A stretch of DNA of 64,000 nt. Source: Modicisalibacter xianhensis. GTDB lineage: Bacteria > Pseudomonadota > Gammaproteobacteria > Pseudomonadales > Halomonadaceae. The number at the start of each line of letters is the position of its first letter. Within the stretch, counting starts at the first letter, position 1. The DNA lies in NCBI RefSeq assembly GCF_900113605.1, contig NZ_FOPY01000007.1, positions 62,001-126,000 on the forward strand, written 5' to 3'. Positions 48,983 through 57,336 of the stretch are shown piece after piece. Position numbers and translations under genes: made by a program. The notes beneath the pieces are model-generated. The model was not told where the DNA came from. It saw only the letters and a program-made list of their open reading frames with translations, and did not search any database.

Positions 48983-49018
48983 CGTCTTTCCAGCCGGGGT
49001 GGTAACCTTGAGAAAAAT

Positions 49019-49050
49019 AACGACCATGGCGTATCGCTGTGGTCGTTTTT
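49019..49050 (+). terminator. Terminator of topA operon
   Basis: Stem AACGACCA / TGGTCGTT, extended by GCG/CGC with two mismatches, and a T-run right after; A-run before it. It lies between the DUF6586-like gene and the next small gene, which is why the latter is started at 49083 and not inside the hairpin. Confidence 0.78.
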
Positions 49051-49082
49051 CATTACACGGTACCCGACTAGCCGAGGTGTTT

Positions 49083-49319
49083 GTGTCAGAGACTGCCATA
49101 TTGGAAATTGTCGAACTCGCCGATGGCGAGATCGTGTTGCGCCCTGCCGAAGGCGAGGGCAAGCCGCTGTTGAGTATTCGCATATCCGACGAGGCGGCCG
49201 ATCTGCTGCGCAATAGCCGCTTTGAGGTGGCCCGCGAAATGATCGATCACGCCATCACTCGCACTACCCTGTGGGAAGGCGGTGAAGAAGATGCCGAGTT
49301 GCCCGATACGGTGCATTGA
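49083..49319 (+). CDS. Small conserved hypothetical protein
   Basis: A 78-residue acidic protein (MSETAILEIVELADGEIVLR, then PLLSIRISDEAADLL and VAREMIDHAI). Start GTG at 49083 with GAGG five bases upstream; upstream in-frame codons fall in or before the terminator stem. A similar small protein follows topA in Pseudomonas. Function unknown. Confidence 0.7.
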   Translation: MSETAILEIVELADGEIVLRPAEGEGKPLLSIRISDEAADLLRNSRFEVAREMIDHAITRTTLWEGGEEDAELPDTVH

Positions 49320-49426
49320 CCCTCGGTGCCAGGTATCTGCCTGGAATAGTCGATAGTCCACGAAAAACCGCTCGCCGTTGGCGAATGGCGCGTATGCTCA
49401 AGGTTCTACCTCTTGAGGCGCGCGGC

Positions 49427-50263
49427 ATGCATCTTCGCATCGGTTATGAAATCGTTTACGAGTGTCCCCAGCCGACACCCATGATCCTAATGACTCATGT
49501 GCATTATTCGCGGGTCTCGGATTTGGTGTCACCGGACTCGCTGATCACCAAGCCCGCATTACCGACGTCTGCCTACCGGGACTCTTTCGGCAACTGGTGC
49601 GTGCGCCTGGTCGCACCGGCGGGCCGCACCGTGCTCATGACGGATACCGTGATTCGTGTATCGGCGCAGCCCGATATCGCATGCCGTTGGGCAAGCCAGA
49701 TCCCGGTCGAGTCACTGCCGGCCGAGACGCTGCAGTTTCTGCTGGGAAGTCGTTATTGCGAGACCGATCGCCTGTCGGATATTGCGTGGCAACTGGTGGG
49801 GGCTGCTCCGCCAGGCTGGGAGCGCGTCCAGGCGATCTGCGACTTCGTACACCGGCATATCACGTTCGGCTACCACTTTGCCCGGGCCACCAAGTCGGCA
49901 TTCGAGGTCTACCATGAGCGCGGCGGAGTCTGCCGCGACTTTGCTCATCTGGCCATTGCCCTGTGTCGTGCAGTCAATATTCCTGCGCGGTACTGCACTG
50001 GGTATCTGAGCGATATCGATATCCCGCCGCCGCACTCACCCATGGATTTCCATGCCTGGTTCGAGGCCTATCTGGGAGATGGCTGGTATACGTTCGATCC
50101 ACGTAACAACGATCGTCGAGTCGGTCGTGTGTTGATTGCCTATGGCCGCGATGCCGCCGACGTACCCATCGCCCATACGTTCGGGCCAGCGCTGCTGAGC
50201 AACTTTCGCGTCTGGACCGAAGAGGATCATGAAGAGTTACCTGGCGAAAGGGGGCAGCAATGA
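49427..50263 (+). CDS. Transglutaminase-like cysteine protease/peptidase family protein
   Basis: A 278-residue protein with an N-terminal beta domain (MHLRIGYEIVYECPQPTPMI) and a transglutaminase-like core. The triad is visible: Cys in RGGVCRDFAHLAIA, His in MDFHAWFEAYLG, Asp in YTFDPRNNDRR. No signal peptide, so cytoplasmic. Such proteins are often encoded with circularly permuted ATP-grasp and alpha-E proteins; those partners are not here. It overlaps the NYN gene by four bases. Confidence 0.85.
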   Translation: MHLRIGYEIVYECPQPTPMILMTHVHYSRVSDLVSPDSLITKPALPTSAYRDSFGNWCVRLVAPAGRTVLMTDTVIRVSAQPDIACRWASQIPVESLPAETLQFLLGSRYCETDRLSDIAWQLVGAAPPGWERVQAICDFVHRHITFGYHFARATKSAFEVYHERGGVCRDFAHLAIALCRAVNIPARYCTGYLSDIDIPPPHSPMDFHAWFEAYLGDGWYTFDPRNNDRRVGRVLIAYGRDAADVPIAHTFGPALLSNFRVWTEEDHEELPGERGQQ

Positions 50264-50790
50264 GTCGCGATGATGTGAAGTTCCGTTCCAAGGTGGCATG
50301 CGGTGCGGAACGCGTTGCCATTCTGGTTGACGTCCAGAACGTTTATTACACGACGAAGCAGGTATTCGACCGCCATTTCGATTACAACACGTTCTGGAAA
50401 CAAGTGACTGATGGGCGGGAGGTAGTGGCTGCCATGGCGTATGCCATTGCACGAGACGACGTCAAGCAGCAACAATTCCAGAATATTCTCCGTGGTATCG
50501 GATTCGAGGTAAGGCTCAAGCCCTACCTCCAGCGTAGCGATGGCTCGACCAAGGGCGACTGGGATGTCGGCATCACGCTGGATGCCATCCGTCTTGCCGA
50601 GCAGGTCGACCGTATCGTACTGGTCTCGGGTGATGGTGACTTCGACCTGCTCGCCCAGCGGGCGCGACATCGCTATGGCGTGGCGTTCGATGTCTTTGGC
50701 GTTGCCGAACTGACTGCACGTTCGCTCAGGCTTGCCGCCAGTGAATTCGTTGCCATCAACGAAGGATTGTTGCTCGAAAGGCGTGACTGA
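50260..50790 (+). CDS. NYN-domain (PIN-like) putative ribonuclease
   Basis: A 176-residue protein of the NYN/LabA-DUF88 family. The acidic sites expected for a metal-dependent RNase are present: ILVDVQNVYY (first Asp and Asn), KGDWDVGITLDAI and LVSGDGDFDLLAQRAR. The second half is the conserved DVFGVAELTARSLRLAASEFV. Substrate unknown. Translationally coupled to the transglutaminase-like gene. Confidence 0.87.
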   Translation: MSRDDVKFRSKVACGAERVAILVDVQNVYYTTKQVFDRHFDYNTFWKQVTDGREVVAAMAYAIARDDVKQQQFQNILRGIGFEVRLKPYLQRSDGSTKGDWDVGITLDAIRLAEQVDRIVLVSGDGDFDLLAQRARHRYGVAFDVFGVAELTARSLRLAASEFVAINEGLLLERRD

Positions 50791-50927
50791 TCGGCACGGC
50801 CCATGCGGGGCTACGGTTCCATTCGCGATCATCAAGAAATGTGCTTCCAAAGTGCAGCTTTTCGCAGCTTCGCTTGGCTGAGGTGCCGATAAGGTGACTC
50901 CGTGGCAGAAACCTGCGGAGCACCGAA

Positions 50928-53189
50928 ATGTTCTTCCCCAAGCATCCTCTCACGCTGGCGCTTTCCTTGATCGTGTCTTCTTTGGCCGTTTCCGGCTGCT
51001 CCAGCGGCGGTGGGGGTGGTTCCAGTGCCCACAACGACGCTGGCCGTCACGACCCGGTTCTCGAATGGGCCCCTCCCGTCAAGGAGTCATCCGGCACGCT
51101 CGATAGCGATGGCAACGCAACCTTGCCGGTGTTGTCGGGAGAGGCCGTGCTCGTGGGTATTGCCGATGCCGGGTTTCGTGTCACGCACGAAGCGCTGTCC
51201 GGCAGCAAGCGGGCCACGGTCAACCTGTACGATCCCTCTTCGTCAGGCGTGTCCACCAACGCCGACCACGGTACCGCAGTGGCTTCGCTGGTGGCCGGTG
51301 GGCCTGGTGATGCCGACCTCATCCTGGCCAAGGTCAACGATGACACTTCCTCGGTGACCGATTCACGACTGCTGGACTACAGCGTGGGTTTTCTGGCCGA
51401 CCAAGGCGCACGTGTCATCAATCAGAGTTACAGCCATCGTCTGGAAGCGCCGAGTTCAACGGCTACCTACCAGGGCGTGAATCTACTCAATTCCTTGAAG
51501 CAGATCACCACCAGCAATGCTGGCAAGGGGACGGTCTATGTCGTGGCGGCGGCCAACGATGGCAAGCCACTCACGGCAACCAATCCGGTTCACCAGTATT
51601 CGGGTATCTTCGAGCGCATGCTGATTGTCGGTGGCACGGTCGGCGAGGATGCGCAACTGAAGGCCCATGCAAGCAGCAACCATCCAGGTGAGGATGCACA
51701 GTGGCAGTCCCGCTTCCTCACGGCGCCCTGGCAGGCCAAGGCTGCCATTGCCACCAGTGATACGTCCTACGCGATCTGGCATGGCACGTCGGTGGCCGCT
51801 CCGGTGGTAAGTGCCTACGCCGCGGCAATCATGCAGCTTTGGCCGCACCTGGATGCCAAGCAGGTTTCTGCATTGCTGCTCGATACAGCGAGCAAGTCGT
51901 CCGACCTGTACCGGCAGAATACCTGCGGGGCGGCGGGGGCCACCAACTGTGGTGTCTACTACCTTGGCCAGGGCGAAGCGGATATCCAGGCAGCCTTGTC
52001 GCCTCAGGGCGAGCTGTCGGTGCCGACAGGCGACCGGGTCGAAGGCGAGTCTCATACGGCCAGTCAGAGCGTGGCCCAGCTTTCCGGGGCTTTTGGACAG
52101 GCACTGGCCGATTCCGGGGCGCTGAGCGACGTGGCCATGTTCGACGATTTGGGAAGAGATTATCGTATCGACCTCTCCGGGCATGTCGCGGCGCAGTCAT
52201 CACGCTCGGAAGATATGCGCCTCGCCATGGGGCGCATGGCCGGTGCGTCGATGAAAGCGCGTTCGGTCGTTGAGACAGGCGGTACGCAGTCCGGCTTCAT
52301 GGCCCGTTTCGATATGTCAGGCGAAGGCGTCGCCTCGCGCTTCGATGGCCAGTTGGGGCGCAGCCACTGGACGTCGTTCCAGTATCGGGGAGGTGAAACA
52401 AGCCCGGTCGGGCCATTCGCGGAAGCGGGCTTCATGCCCATGCTGTCTTTCCAGGGCGGGTCGGCATTCACACGCCATCTGGATAGCGTGACCGGGCTCG
52501 AGAGCCGCTATGCCTTGACGGAGGCCCTGTCGCTGACGGCCGGGCACTGGCAGGGCGATAGCGAACGGCAACAGGCATTGAGCGATTACGCGGTAGAGAG
52601 GACAGATCTCGGACTGAATTATGCGCTGACCGATGACCTGACGCTGTCTGCCGGAGCCGGTCTGGTGCAGGAGGAAAATGGCCTGCTGGGCGCTCAGGGC
52701 AGCGGGGCGTTCGATCTTGGCGAAGAGAATCGTCTGACCTTGGGACGTGTTGGCCTTGATTATGCGTTCGGCGATCGCTGGTCGGGCTTTGCCAGCTACG
52801 AACGGGGCCATGGCGACAGCGTGCCGGGAGACGGCCTGATTGAGCGCATCGATAATCTTCGTGCCGAGGAGATGGCGTTGGGCATGCAGTGGCGTGGCGA
52901 TCGCCACCAGGCGGCGCTGACGCTCAAGCAACCCCTGCGCCTGGATGATGCCACGGCCACGCTCGACGTGCCGGTAGGGCGCACACTGGACGGCCAGGTC
53001 GTTCGCGAAACACGTCGTGTGCCGCTGGCGCCGTCCGGACAGCAGCGCGATATCGAACTGGGCTATGCCTTTCAGCAGGACCTGCTGACCCAGTGGCGTC
53101 TCAACTTGTTGTACACCCTGGAGCCCGGTCACGACCGCGGGGCCGATAGCGAGATGGCTACGCTGCTGAACTACTCGCGCACCTTCTGA
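50928..53189 (+). CDS. Subtilisin-type (S8) autotransporter serine protease with lipobox
   Basis: A 753-residue exported protease. A signal sequence ends in a lipobox (LAVSGC), so the N terminus is probably lipidated. The S8 triad is Asp80 in GIADAGFRVTHEAL, His114 in DHGTAVASLVAG and Ser288 in HGTSVAAPVVSAYA. From about residue 480 the protein turns into beta-strand-rich repeats with alternating hydrophobic residues and ends in SRTF, a terminal Phe typical of outer-membrane barrels. SphB1-like, by architecture. Ribosome site GGAG before ATG 50928. A terminator follows. Confidence 0.85.
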   Translation: MFFPKHPLTLALSLIVSSLAVSGCSSGGGGGSSAHNDAGRHDPVLEWAPPVKESSGTLDSDGNATLPVLSGEAVLVGIADAGFRVTHEALSGSKRATVNLYDPSSSGVSTNADHGTAVASLVAGGPGDADLILAKVNDDTSSVTDSRLLDYSVGFLADQGARVINQSYSHRLEAPSSTATYQGVNLLNSLKQITTSNAGKGTVYVVAAANDGKPLTATNPVHQYSGIFERMLIVGGTVGEDAQLKAHASSNHPGEDAQWQSRFLTAPWQAKAAIATSDTSYAIWHGTSVAAPVVSAYAAAIMQLWPHLDAKQVSALLLDTASKSSDLYRQNTCGAAGATNCGVYYLGQGEADIQAALSPQGELSVPTGDRVEGESHTASQSVAQLSGAFGQALADSGALSDVAMFDDLGRDYRIDLSGHVAAQSSRSEDMRLAMGRMAGASMKARSVVETGGTQSGFMARFDMSGEGVASRFDGQLGRSHWTSFQYRGGETSPVGPFAEAGFMPMLSFQGGSAFTRHLDSVTGLESRYALTEALSLTAGHWQGDSERQQALSDYAVERTDLGLNYALTDDLTLSAGAGLVQEENGLLGAQGSGAFDLGEENRLTLGRVGLDYAFGDRWSGFASYERGHGDSVPGDGLIERIDNLRAEEMALGMQWRGDRHQAALTLKQPLRLDDATATLDVPVGRTLDGQVVRETRRVPLAPSGQQRDIELGYAFQQDLLTQWRLNLLYTLEPGHDRGADSEMATLLNYSRTF

Positions 53190-53211
53190 CCCCTGCCATG
53201 CACGTCTCTGC

Positions 53212-53236
53212 AAGGCGGCCTCGTGCCGCCTTTTTT
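53212..53236 (+). terminator. Rho-independent terminator of the autotransporter gene
   Basis: Stem AAGGCGGC/GCCGCCTT with a five-base loop followed by a T-run; starts 23 bases after the stop codon. Confidence 0.88.
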
Positions 53237-53256
53237 CGTGCTTGCATAGACTAACG

Positions 53257-53269
53257 TTGCAGACTGCAA
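53257..53269. repeat. Palindrome TTGCAGACTGCAA upstream of the bkd operon
   Basis: Perfect 13-base inverted repeat TTGCAG-A-CTGCAA, 31 bases before the LiuR-like site. It may be a second operator or part of the promoter; no regulator recognised. Confidence 0.4.
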
Positions 53270-53299
53270 TGGCTGACGTGGCGACGTGCTTTCTCTATC

Positions 53300-53313
53300 T
53301 TACGTTAACGTAA
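53300..53313. promoter_or_regulatory. LiuR-like operator upstream of the branched-chain dehydrogenase operon
   Basis: A perfect palindrome TTACGTTAACGTAA, about 150 bases before E1 alpha. It resembles the MerR-family LiuR motif (ACGT-NN-ACGT core with AT-rich flanks) known to control leucine/isoleucine degradation in proteobacteria. The identity of the regulator is inferred from motif and context. Confidence 0.6.
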
Positions 53314-53463
53314 ACCTGCAATCTTGCGCATACGCCGGTGGCCTCGCCACCTTGCGTGCGAAAGGTGCGGCGGCGACACCGCCGGCGGGTGACCGACACC
53401 AGGCACCCACAAGGTGTCATAGCGTCTCTCCCTACCCGGGACACGAGAACGAGGAAGAGGACC

Positions 53464-54678
53464 ATGACCACAACAACAACGGCACCCGTCGTGCATTCGC
53501 TGGCCTTCATGAACGGCGACGAGTTCCGTATTCCCGTCTTCAAGTTGCTCAAGCGCGACGGTACCCCCTACAAGCACGCCAAGCTGCCCGAGCTCGACAA
53601 GGACAAGGCGCTGCGCATCTACCGCGCCATGCTGTTCACGCGCGTGCTCGACGAACGCATGCTGGCCGCCCAGCGTCAGGGGCGGCTGAGCTTCTACATG
53701 CAGTGCACCGGCGAGGAAGCCACCATCATCGGCAGCGCCGCAGCCCTGGACGATGAAGACATGATCATGGCCCAGTACCGCGAGCAGGGCGCACTGGCCT
53801 ATCGCGGCTTCGGCGTCGACGAGTTCATGGACCAGTTGTTCGGCAACGAGCGCGATCATGGCAAGGGGCGCCAGATGCCGGTGCACTATGGCTCGAAAGA
53901 CCTGCACTACATGACCATCTCGTCGCCGCTGGCCACCCAGATACCGCAGGCCACCGGTTACGCCTATGGCCAGAAGTTGTCCGGGCTCGGCCACTGCACA
54001 CTGACCGTGTTCGGCGAAGGGGCGGCATCGGAGGGCGACTTTCATGCAGCCCTGAACATGGCCTCGGTGCATCAGGTACCGGTCATCTTCCTGTGCCGTA
54101 ACAACGGCTACGCGATTTCCACACCGGCCCACGAGCAGTTTTCCGCCGATGGTATCGCGCCGCGTGCCTTTGGGTACCACATGAAAGTCGTGCGAGTCGA
54201 TGGCAACGATATCCTCGCTGTTTACCAGGCGACGCGCGAGGCACGCTGCTGGGCGGTGGAGAACAACCGGCCTGTGCTGATCGAGGCCATGACCTATCGC
54301 CTGGCGGCGCATTCATCGTCGGACGATCCTTCCGGCTATCGCAGCAAGAAGGAAGAGGAGGCCTGGCGCGACAAGGATCCGGTGCTGCGCATGCGCCTTT
54401 GGCTGGAGCAGCAGGGGTGGTGGGCCGAGGAAGACGAGAAGCGCGAACAGGACACCCTACGGCGCGAGGTGCTGGAGGCCATGAAGCGTGCCGAGAAGCG
54501 CCCGCCGCCGCCGTTGGAAAGCCTGGTCACCGACGTCTACGATCAGGTGCCCCCGTTGCTGGCAGAACAGCTCGACAGGCTCAAGGAGCATATCCGCAAG
54601 TATCCCGATGCCTACCCGAGAGGGGCCAGAGGCCTGAAGGAAGACACCCAGGGCAGCGGAGGTGGCGAACATGCCTAA
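53464..54678 (+). CDS. bkdA1: Branched-chain 2-oxoacid dehydrogenase E1 alpha subunit
   Basis: A 404-residue thiamine-diphosphate enzyme subunit that decarboxylates the 2-oxoacids of Val, Leu and Ile. The TPP/metal motif is [20 protein letters not shown] and RNNGYAIST-like. The regulatory loop reads [17 protein letters not shown], with Ser284 where the animal enzyme is phosphorylated. The start at 53464 follows AGAGGA; the frame upstream contains no ribosome site. Overlaps the E1 beta gene by eight bases. Pyruvate-specific E1 alpha is less likely from the long N terminus and motifs. Confidence 0.9.
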   Translation: MTTTTTAPVVHSLAFMNGDEFRIPVFKLLKRDGTPYKHAKLPELDKDKALRIYRAMLFTRVLDERMLAAQRQGRLSFYMQCTGEEATIIGSAAALDDEDMIMAQYREQGALAYRGFGVDEFMDQLFGNERDHGKGRQMPVHYGSKDLHYMTISSPLATQIPQATGYAYGQKLSGLGHCTLTVFGEGAASEGDFHAALNMASVHQVPVIFLCRNNGYAISTPAHEQFSADGIAPRAFGYHMKVVRVDGNDILAVYQATREARCWAVENNRPVLIEAMTYRLAAHSSSDDPSGYRSKKEEEAWRDKDPVLRMRLWLEQQGWWAEEDEKREQDTLRREVLEAMKRAEKRPPPPLESLVTDVYDQVPPLLAEQLDRLKEHIRKYPDAYPRGARGLKEDTQGSGGGEHA

Positions 54679-55648
54679 GATGAACATGTTGCAGGCCATC
54701 AATAATGCGCTCGACATCGCCATGGCCGCGGACGACAAGGTGATCTGCTTCGGTGAGGACGTGGGCATTTTCGGGGGCGTGTTCCGCGCCACCAGCCACC
54801 TGCAGGAAAAATACGGTCGGGCGCGCTGCTTCAACACGCCGCTGGTCGAGCAGGGCATCATCGGCTTTGCCAACGGCCTGGCCGCCCAGGGCTCGACACC
54901 CGTGGCCGAAATCCAGTTCGCCGATTACATCTTTCCGGCCTTCGACCAGATCGTCAACGAGTCGGCCAAGTTCCGCTATCGTTCGGGAGATCTGTTCAAT
55001 GTCGGTGGGCTGACCATTCGCACACCCTACGGTGGCGGGATTTCCGGCGGGCTTTATCACTCGCAATCGCCGGAGGCCTATTTCGCCCATACCCCGGGGC
55101 TCAAGATTGCGGTGCCACGCAACCCCCACCAGGCCAAGGGCTTGTTGCTGGCGGCGATTCGCGACCCCAACCCGGTGCTGTTCTTCGAGCCCAAGCGCCT
55201 CTACCGTGCCTCTACCGGCGAGGTGCCGGAAGAAGACTACCAGTTGCCGCTCGGGCAGGCCGAGATCGTCAAGGAAGGCGGCGACATTACCCTGCTGGCC
55301 TGGGGGGCGCAGATGGAGATGGTCGAGAAGGCTGCCGAGCTTGCCGAGAAGGAAGGCGTTTCCTGCGAGATCATCGACCTGCGCACCATCGTGCCGTGGG
55401 ACATTGACACCGTGGTCGACTCGGTGCTTAAGACCGGGCGCCTGGTCGTCACCCACGAGGCGCCTTTGACCGGGGGCTTCGCCGGCGAGATCGCCGCGAC
55501 AATACAGGAGCGCTGCTTCCTCTACCTGGAATCGCCCATCGCCCGAGTGACCGGCCTGGACACGCCTTTCCCGCTGACGTTGGAAAAGGAATACATGCCG
55601 GATCACCTCAAGGTCTTCGAGGCGATCAAGCAGAGCATGGCCTTTTGA
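54671..55648 (+). CDS. bkdA2: Branched-chain 2-oxoacid dehydrogenase E1 beta subunit
   Basis: A 325-residue partner of E1 alpha. [34 protein letters not shown] and [20 protein letters not shown] with Glu for TPP activation are typical, as are [16 protein letters not shown] and [14 protein letters not shown]. The ATG at 54671 has GGAGG eight bases upstream. Forms the alpha2beta2 E1 heterotetramer. Confidence 0.94.
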   Translation: MPKMNMLQAINNALDIAMAADDKVICFGEDVGIFGGVFRATSHLQEKYGRARCFNTPLVEQGIIGFANGLAAQGSTPVAEIQFADYIFPAFDQIVNESAKFRYRSGDLFNVGGLTIRTPYGGGISGGLYHSQSPEAYFAHTPGLKIAVPRNPHQAKGLLLAAIRDPNPVLFFEPKRLYRASTGEVPEEDYQLPLGQAEIVKEGGDITLLAWGAQMEMVEKAAELAEKEGVSCEIIDLRTIVPWDIDTVVDSVLKTGRLVVTHEAPLTGGFAGEIAATIQERCFLYLESPIARVTGLDTPFPLTLEKEYMPDHLKVFEAIKQSMAF

Positions 55649-55674
55649 GCACGGGACGATTCCAGGAGCAAATC

Positions 55675-56270
55675 ATGAGCGATTTCATACTGCCGGACAT
55701 CGGCGAAGGTATCGTCGAGTGCGAGCTGGTCAAATGGCTGATCAGCGAGGGTGACATCATCGAGGAAGACCAGCCGGTTGCCGAGGTCATGACCGACAAG
55801 GCGCTGGTGGAAATTCCCGCACCCCACCGGGGCCGTGTGACACGGCTGTACTACAAGGAAGGCGAGACCGCCAAGGTGCATGCACCGCTGTTCGCTGTCG
55901 AGGAGGAGAGCGATGGGGCCCAGGGTGCTGCGGATGATGCAGATGCAGCACGCACCGCGGCCAGCGCTCACGATACGAAAGATGATCTTGAGAGCGATGC
56001 GCTACAGGTTGCGCAGGGCGACAGTGGCGACGAGGCCAGCGAGGATTTCATCCTGCCGGACATCGGCGAGGGCATCGTCGAGTGCGAGGTGGTGACCTGG
56101 CGGGTCCGCGAGGGCGACGAGATCGCGGAAGACCAGCCGGTGGTCGATGTAATGACCGACAAGGCGCTGGTCGAGATCACCGCACCCGAAGCGGGGCGCG
56201 TCACGCGGCTCTATTACCGCGAGCAGGAAAGTGCCCGCGTGCATGCACCGCTGTTCGCCTTCGTCCCGCA
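55675..56270 (+). repeat. Tandem duplication of the lipoyl domain coding sequence
   Basis: Codons for DFILPDIGEGIVECE to VHAPLFA occur twice, near 55678-55900 and 56044-56265, separated by an acidic Asp/Ala-rich linker. High identity suggests a fairly recent or conserved-by-conversion duplication. Confidence 0.8.
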
Positions 56271-57309
56271 TGGTCGGGCTGCGCAGCCTAAGCCAGGCAC
56301 TGCCTCGTCGTCACCGGAGCCTGTGGCTTCGCGGCCCGAATCCCGGCTACTAGCGGCATCCGCCGACAATGCGCGTGGCCAGGGCGCTCGCGGACGCATT
56401 CCCGCCAGTCCCGCCGTGCGCCGTCTGGTGCGCGAGCTCGGGGTGCGACTCGAGGACATTCCCGGCTCCGGCAAGGACGGGCGTGTGCTCAAGGAAGATA
56501 TTCTGGCCTGGCAAAAGCAGGGTGGCGAAGCGACGCCGACCGAGCCTGTCGTTGCCCAGCGGGAACCCGCGCAGCCGATGCCGGAGCGCAGTGCTGCTCC
56601 GGACGACGTCCGTGTCGAGCCGCTGCGTGGCATGCAGGCGGTCATGGCCCGGCGCATGGTCGAATCGGCCACGACCATTCCGCATTTCCATTATGGGGAC
56701 GAGATTGATGTCACCGAGTTGCTGGCGCTGCGTGAGCGGCTCAAGGCTCGCGCCGAGCGCGAGGGTATTCGCCTGACATTGATGCCGCTGATCATGAAAG
56801 CGATGGCCTTGGCGATTCAGGAGTACCCTGTACTCAACAGCCGGCTGGGCGGTGCAGGCGACGAGATACACTACCTGCCGCACTGCAACATGGGTATGGC
56901 GGTGGACGGCAAGTCCGGGCTGGTCGTGCCCAACGTCAAGCGGGTCGAACGGTTGAGCCTCATGGAGATTGCCCGCGAAGTCGAGCGGCTCACCGCGGCG
57001 GCACGCGAGGGCCGGGTCGCCCAGGATGACCTGCGCGACGGTACCATCAGCATTTCCAATATCGGGGCGCTGGGGGGCACCTATGCGGCGCCGATCATCA
57101 ACGCGCCGGAAGTGGCTATCGTCGCTCTGGGCCGGGTTCAGCAGCTGCCGCGCTTCGACATGGCAGGCAATGTGGTGTCACGGTCGATCATGACCATTAC
57201 CTGGGCGGGCGACCATCGCCTTATCGACGGTGGCACCATTGCGCGCTTCTGCAACCTGTGGAAGGGGTTTCTGCAGGAACCGCAGGACATGCTGTTACAC
57301 CTGGCCTGA
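55675..57309 (+). CDS. bkdB: Branched-chain 2-oxoacid dehydrogenase E2 (dihydrolipoyl acyltransferase) with two lipoyl domains
   Basis: A 544-residue core subunit. Two tandem lipoyl domains (about residues 2-75 and 124-197), each with MTDKALVEI carrying the lipoyl Lys, differ at only about 17 of 73 positions by hand count. A linker with an E3/E1-binding domain (ASPAVRRLVRELGVRLEDIP, about 243-280) leads to the acyltransferase domain, ending in the active-site motif TWAGDHRLIDGGTIARF with its catalytic His and Asp. Typical bacterial Bkd E2 has one lipoyl domain. No E3 (lpd) gene follows, so E3 must come from elsewhere. Confidence 0.92.
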   Translation: MSDFILPDIGEGIVECELVKWLISEGDIIEEDQPVAEVMTDKALVEIPAPHRGRVTRLYYKEGETAKVHAPLFAVEEESDGAQGAADDADAARTAASAHDTKDDLESDALQVAQGDSGDEASEDFILPDIGEGIVECEVVTWRVREGDEIAEDQPVVDVMTDKALVEITAPEAGRVTRLYYREQESARVHAPLFAFVPHGRAAQPKPGTASSSPEPVASRPESRLLAASADNARGQGARGRIPASPAVRRLVRELGVRLEDIPGSGKDGRVLKEDILAWQKQGGEATPTEPVVAQREPAQPMPERSAAPDDVRVEPLRGMQAVMARRMVESATTIPHFHYGDEIDVTELLALRERLKARAEREGIRLTLMPLIMKAMALAIQEYPVLNSRLGGAGDEIHYLPHCNMGMAVDGKSGLVVPNVKRVERLSLMEIAREVERLTAAAREGRVAQDDLRDGTISISNIGALGGTYAAPIINAPEVAIVALGRVQQLPRFDMAGNVVSRSIMTITWAGDHRLIDGGTIARFCNLWKGFLQEPQDMLLHLA

Positions 57310-57336
57310 CGTCGGTCGGGCGCAAGAGGCGTTGCC

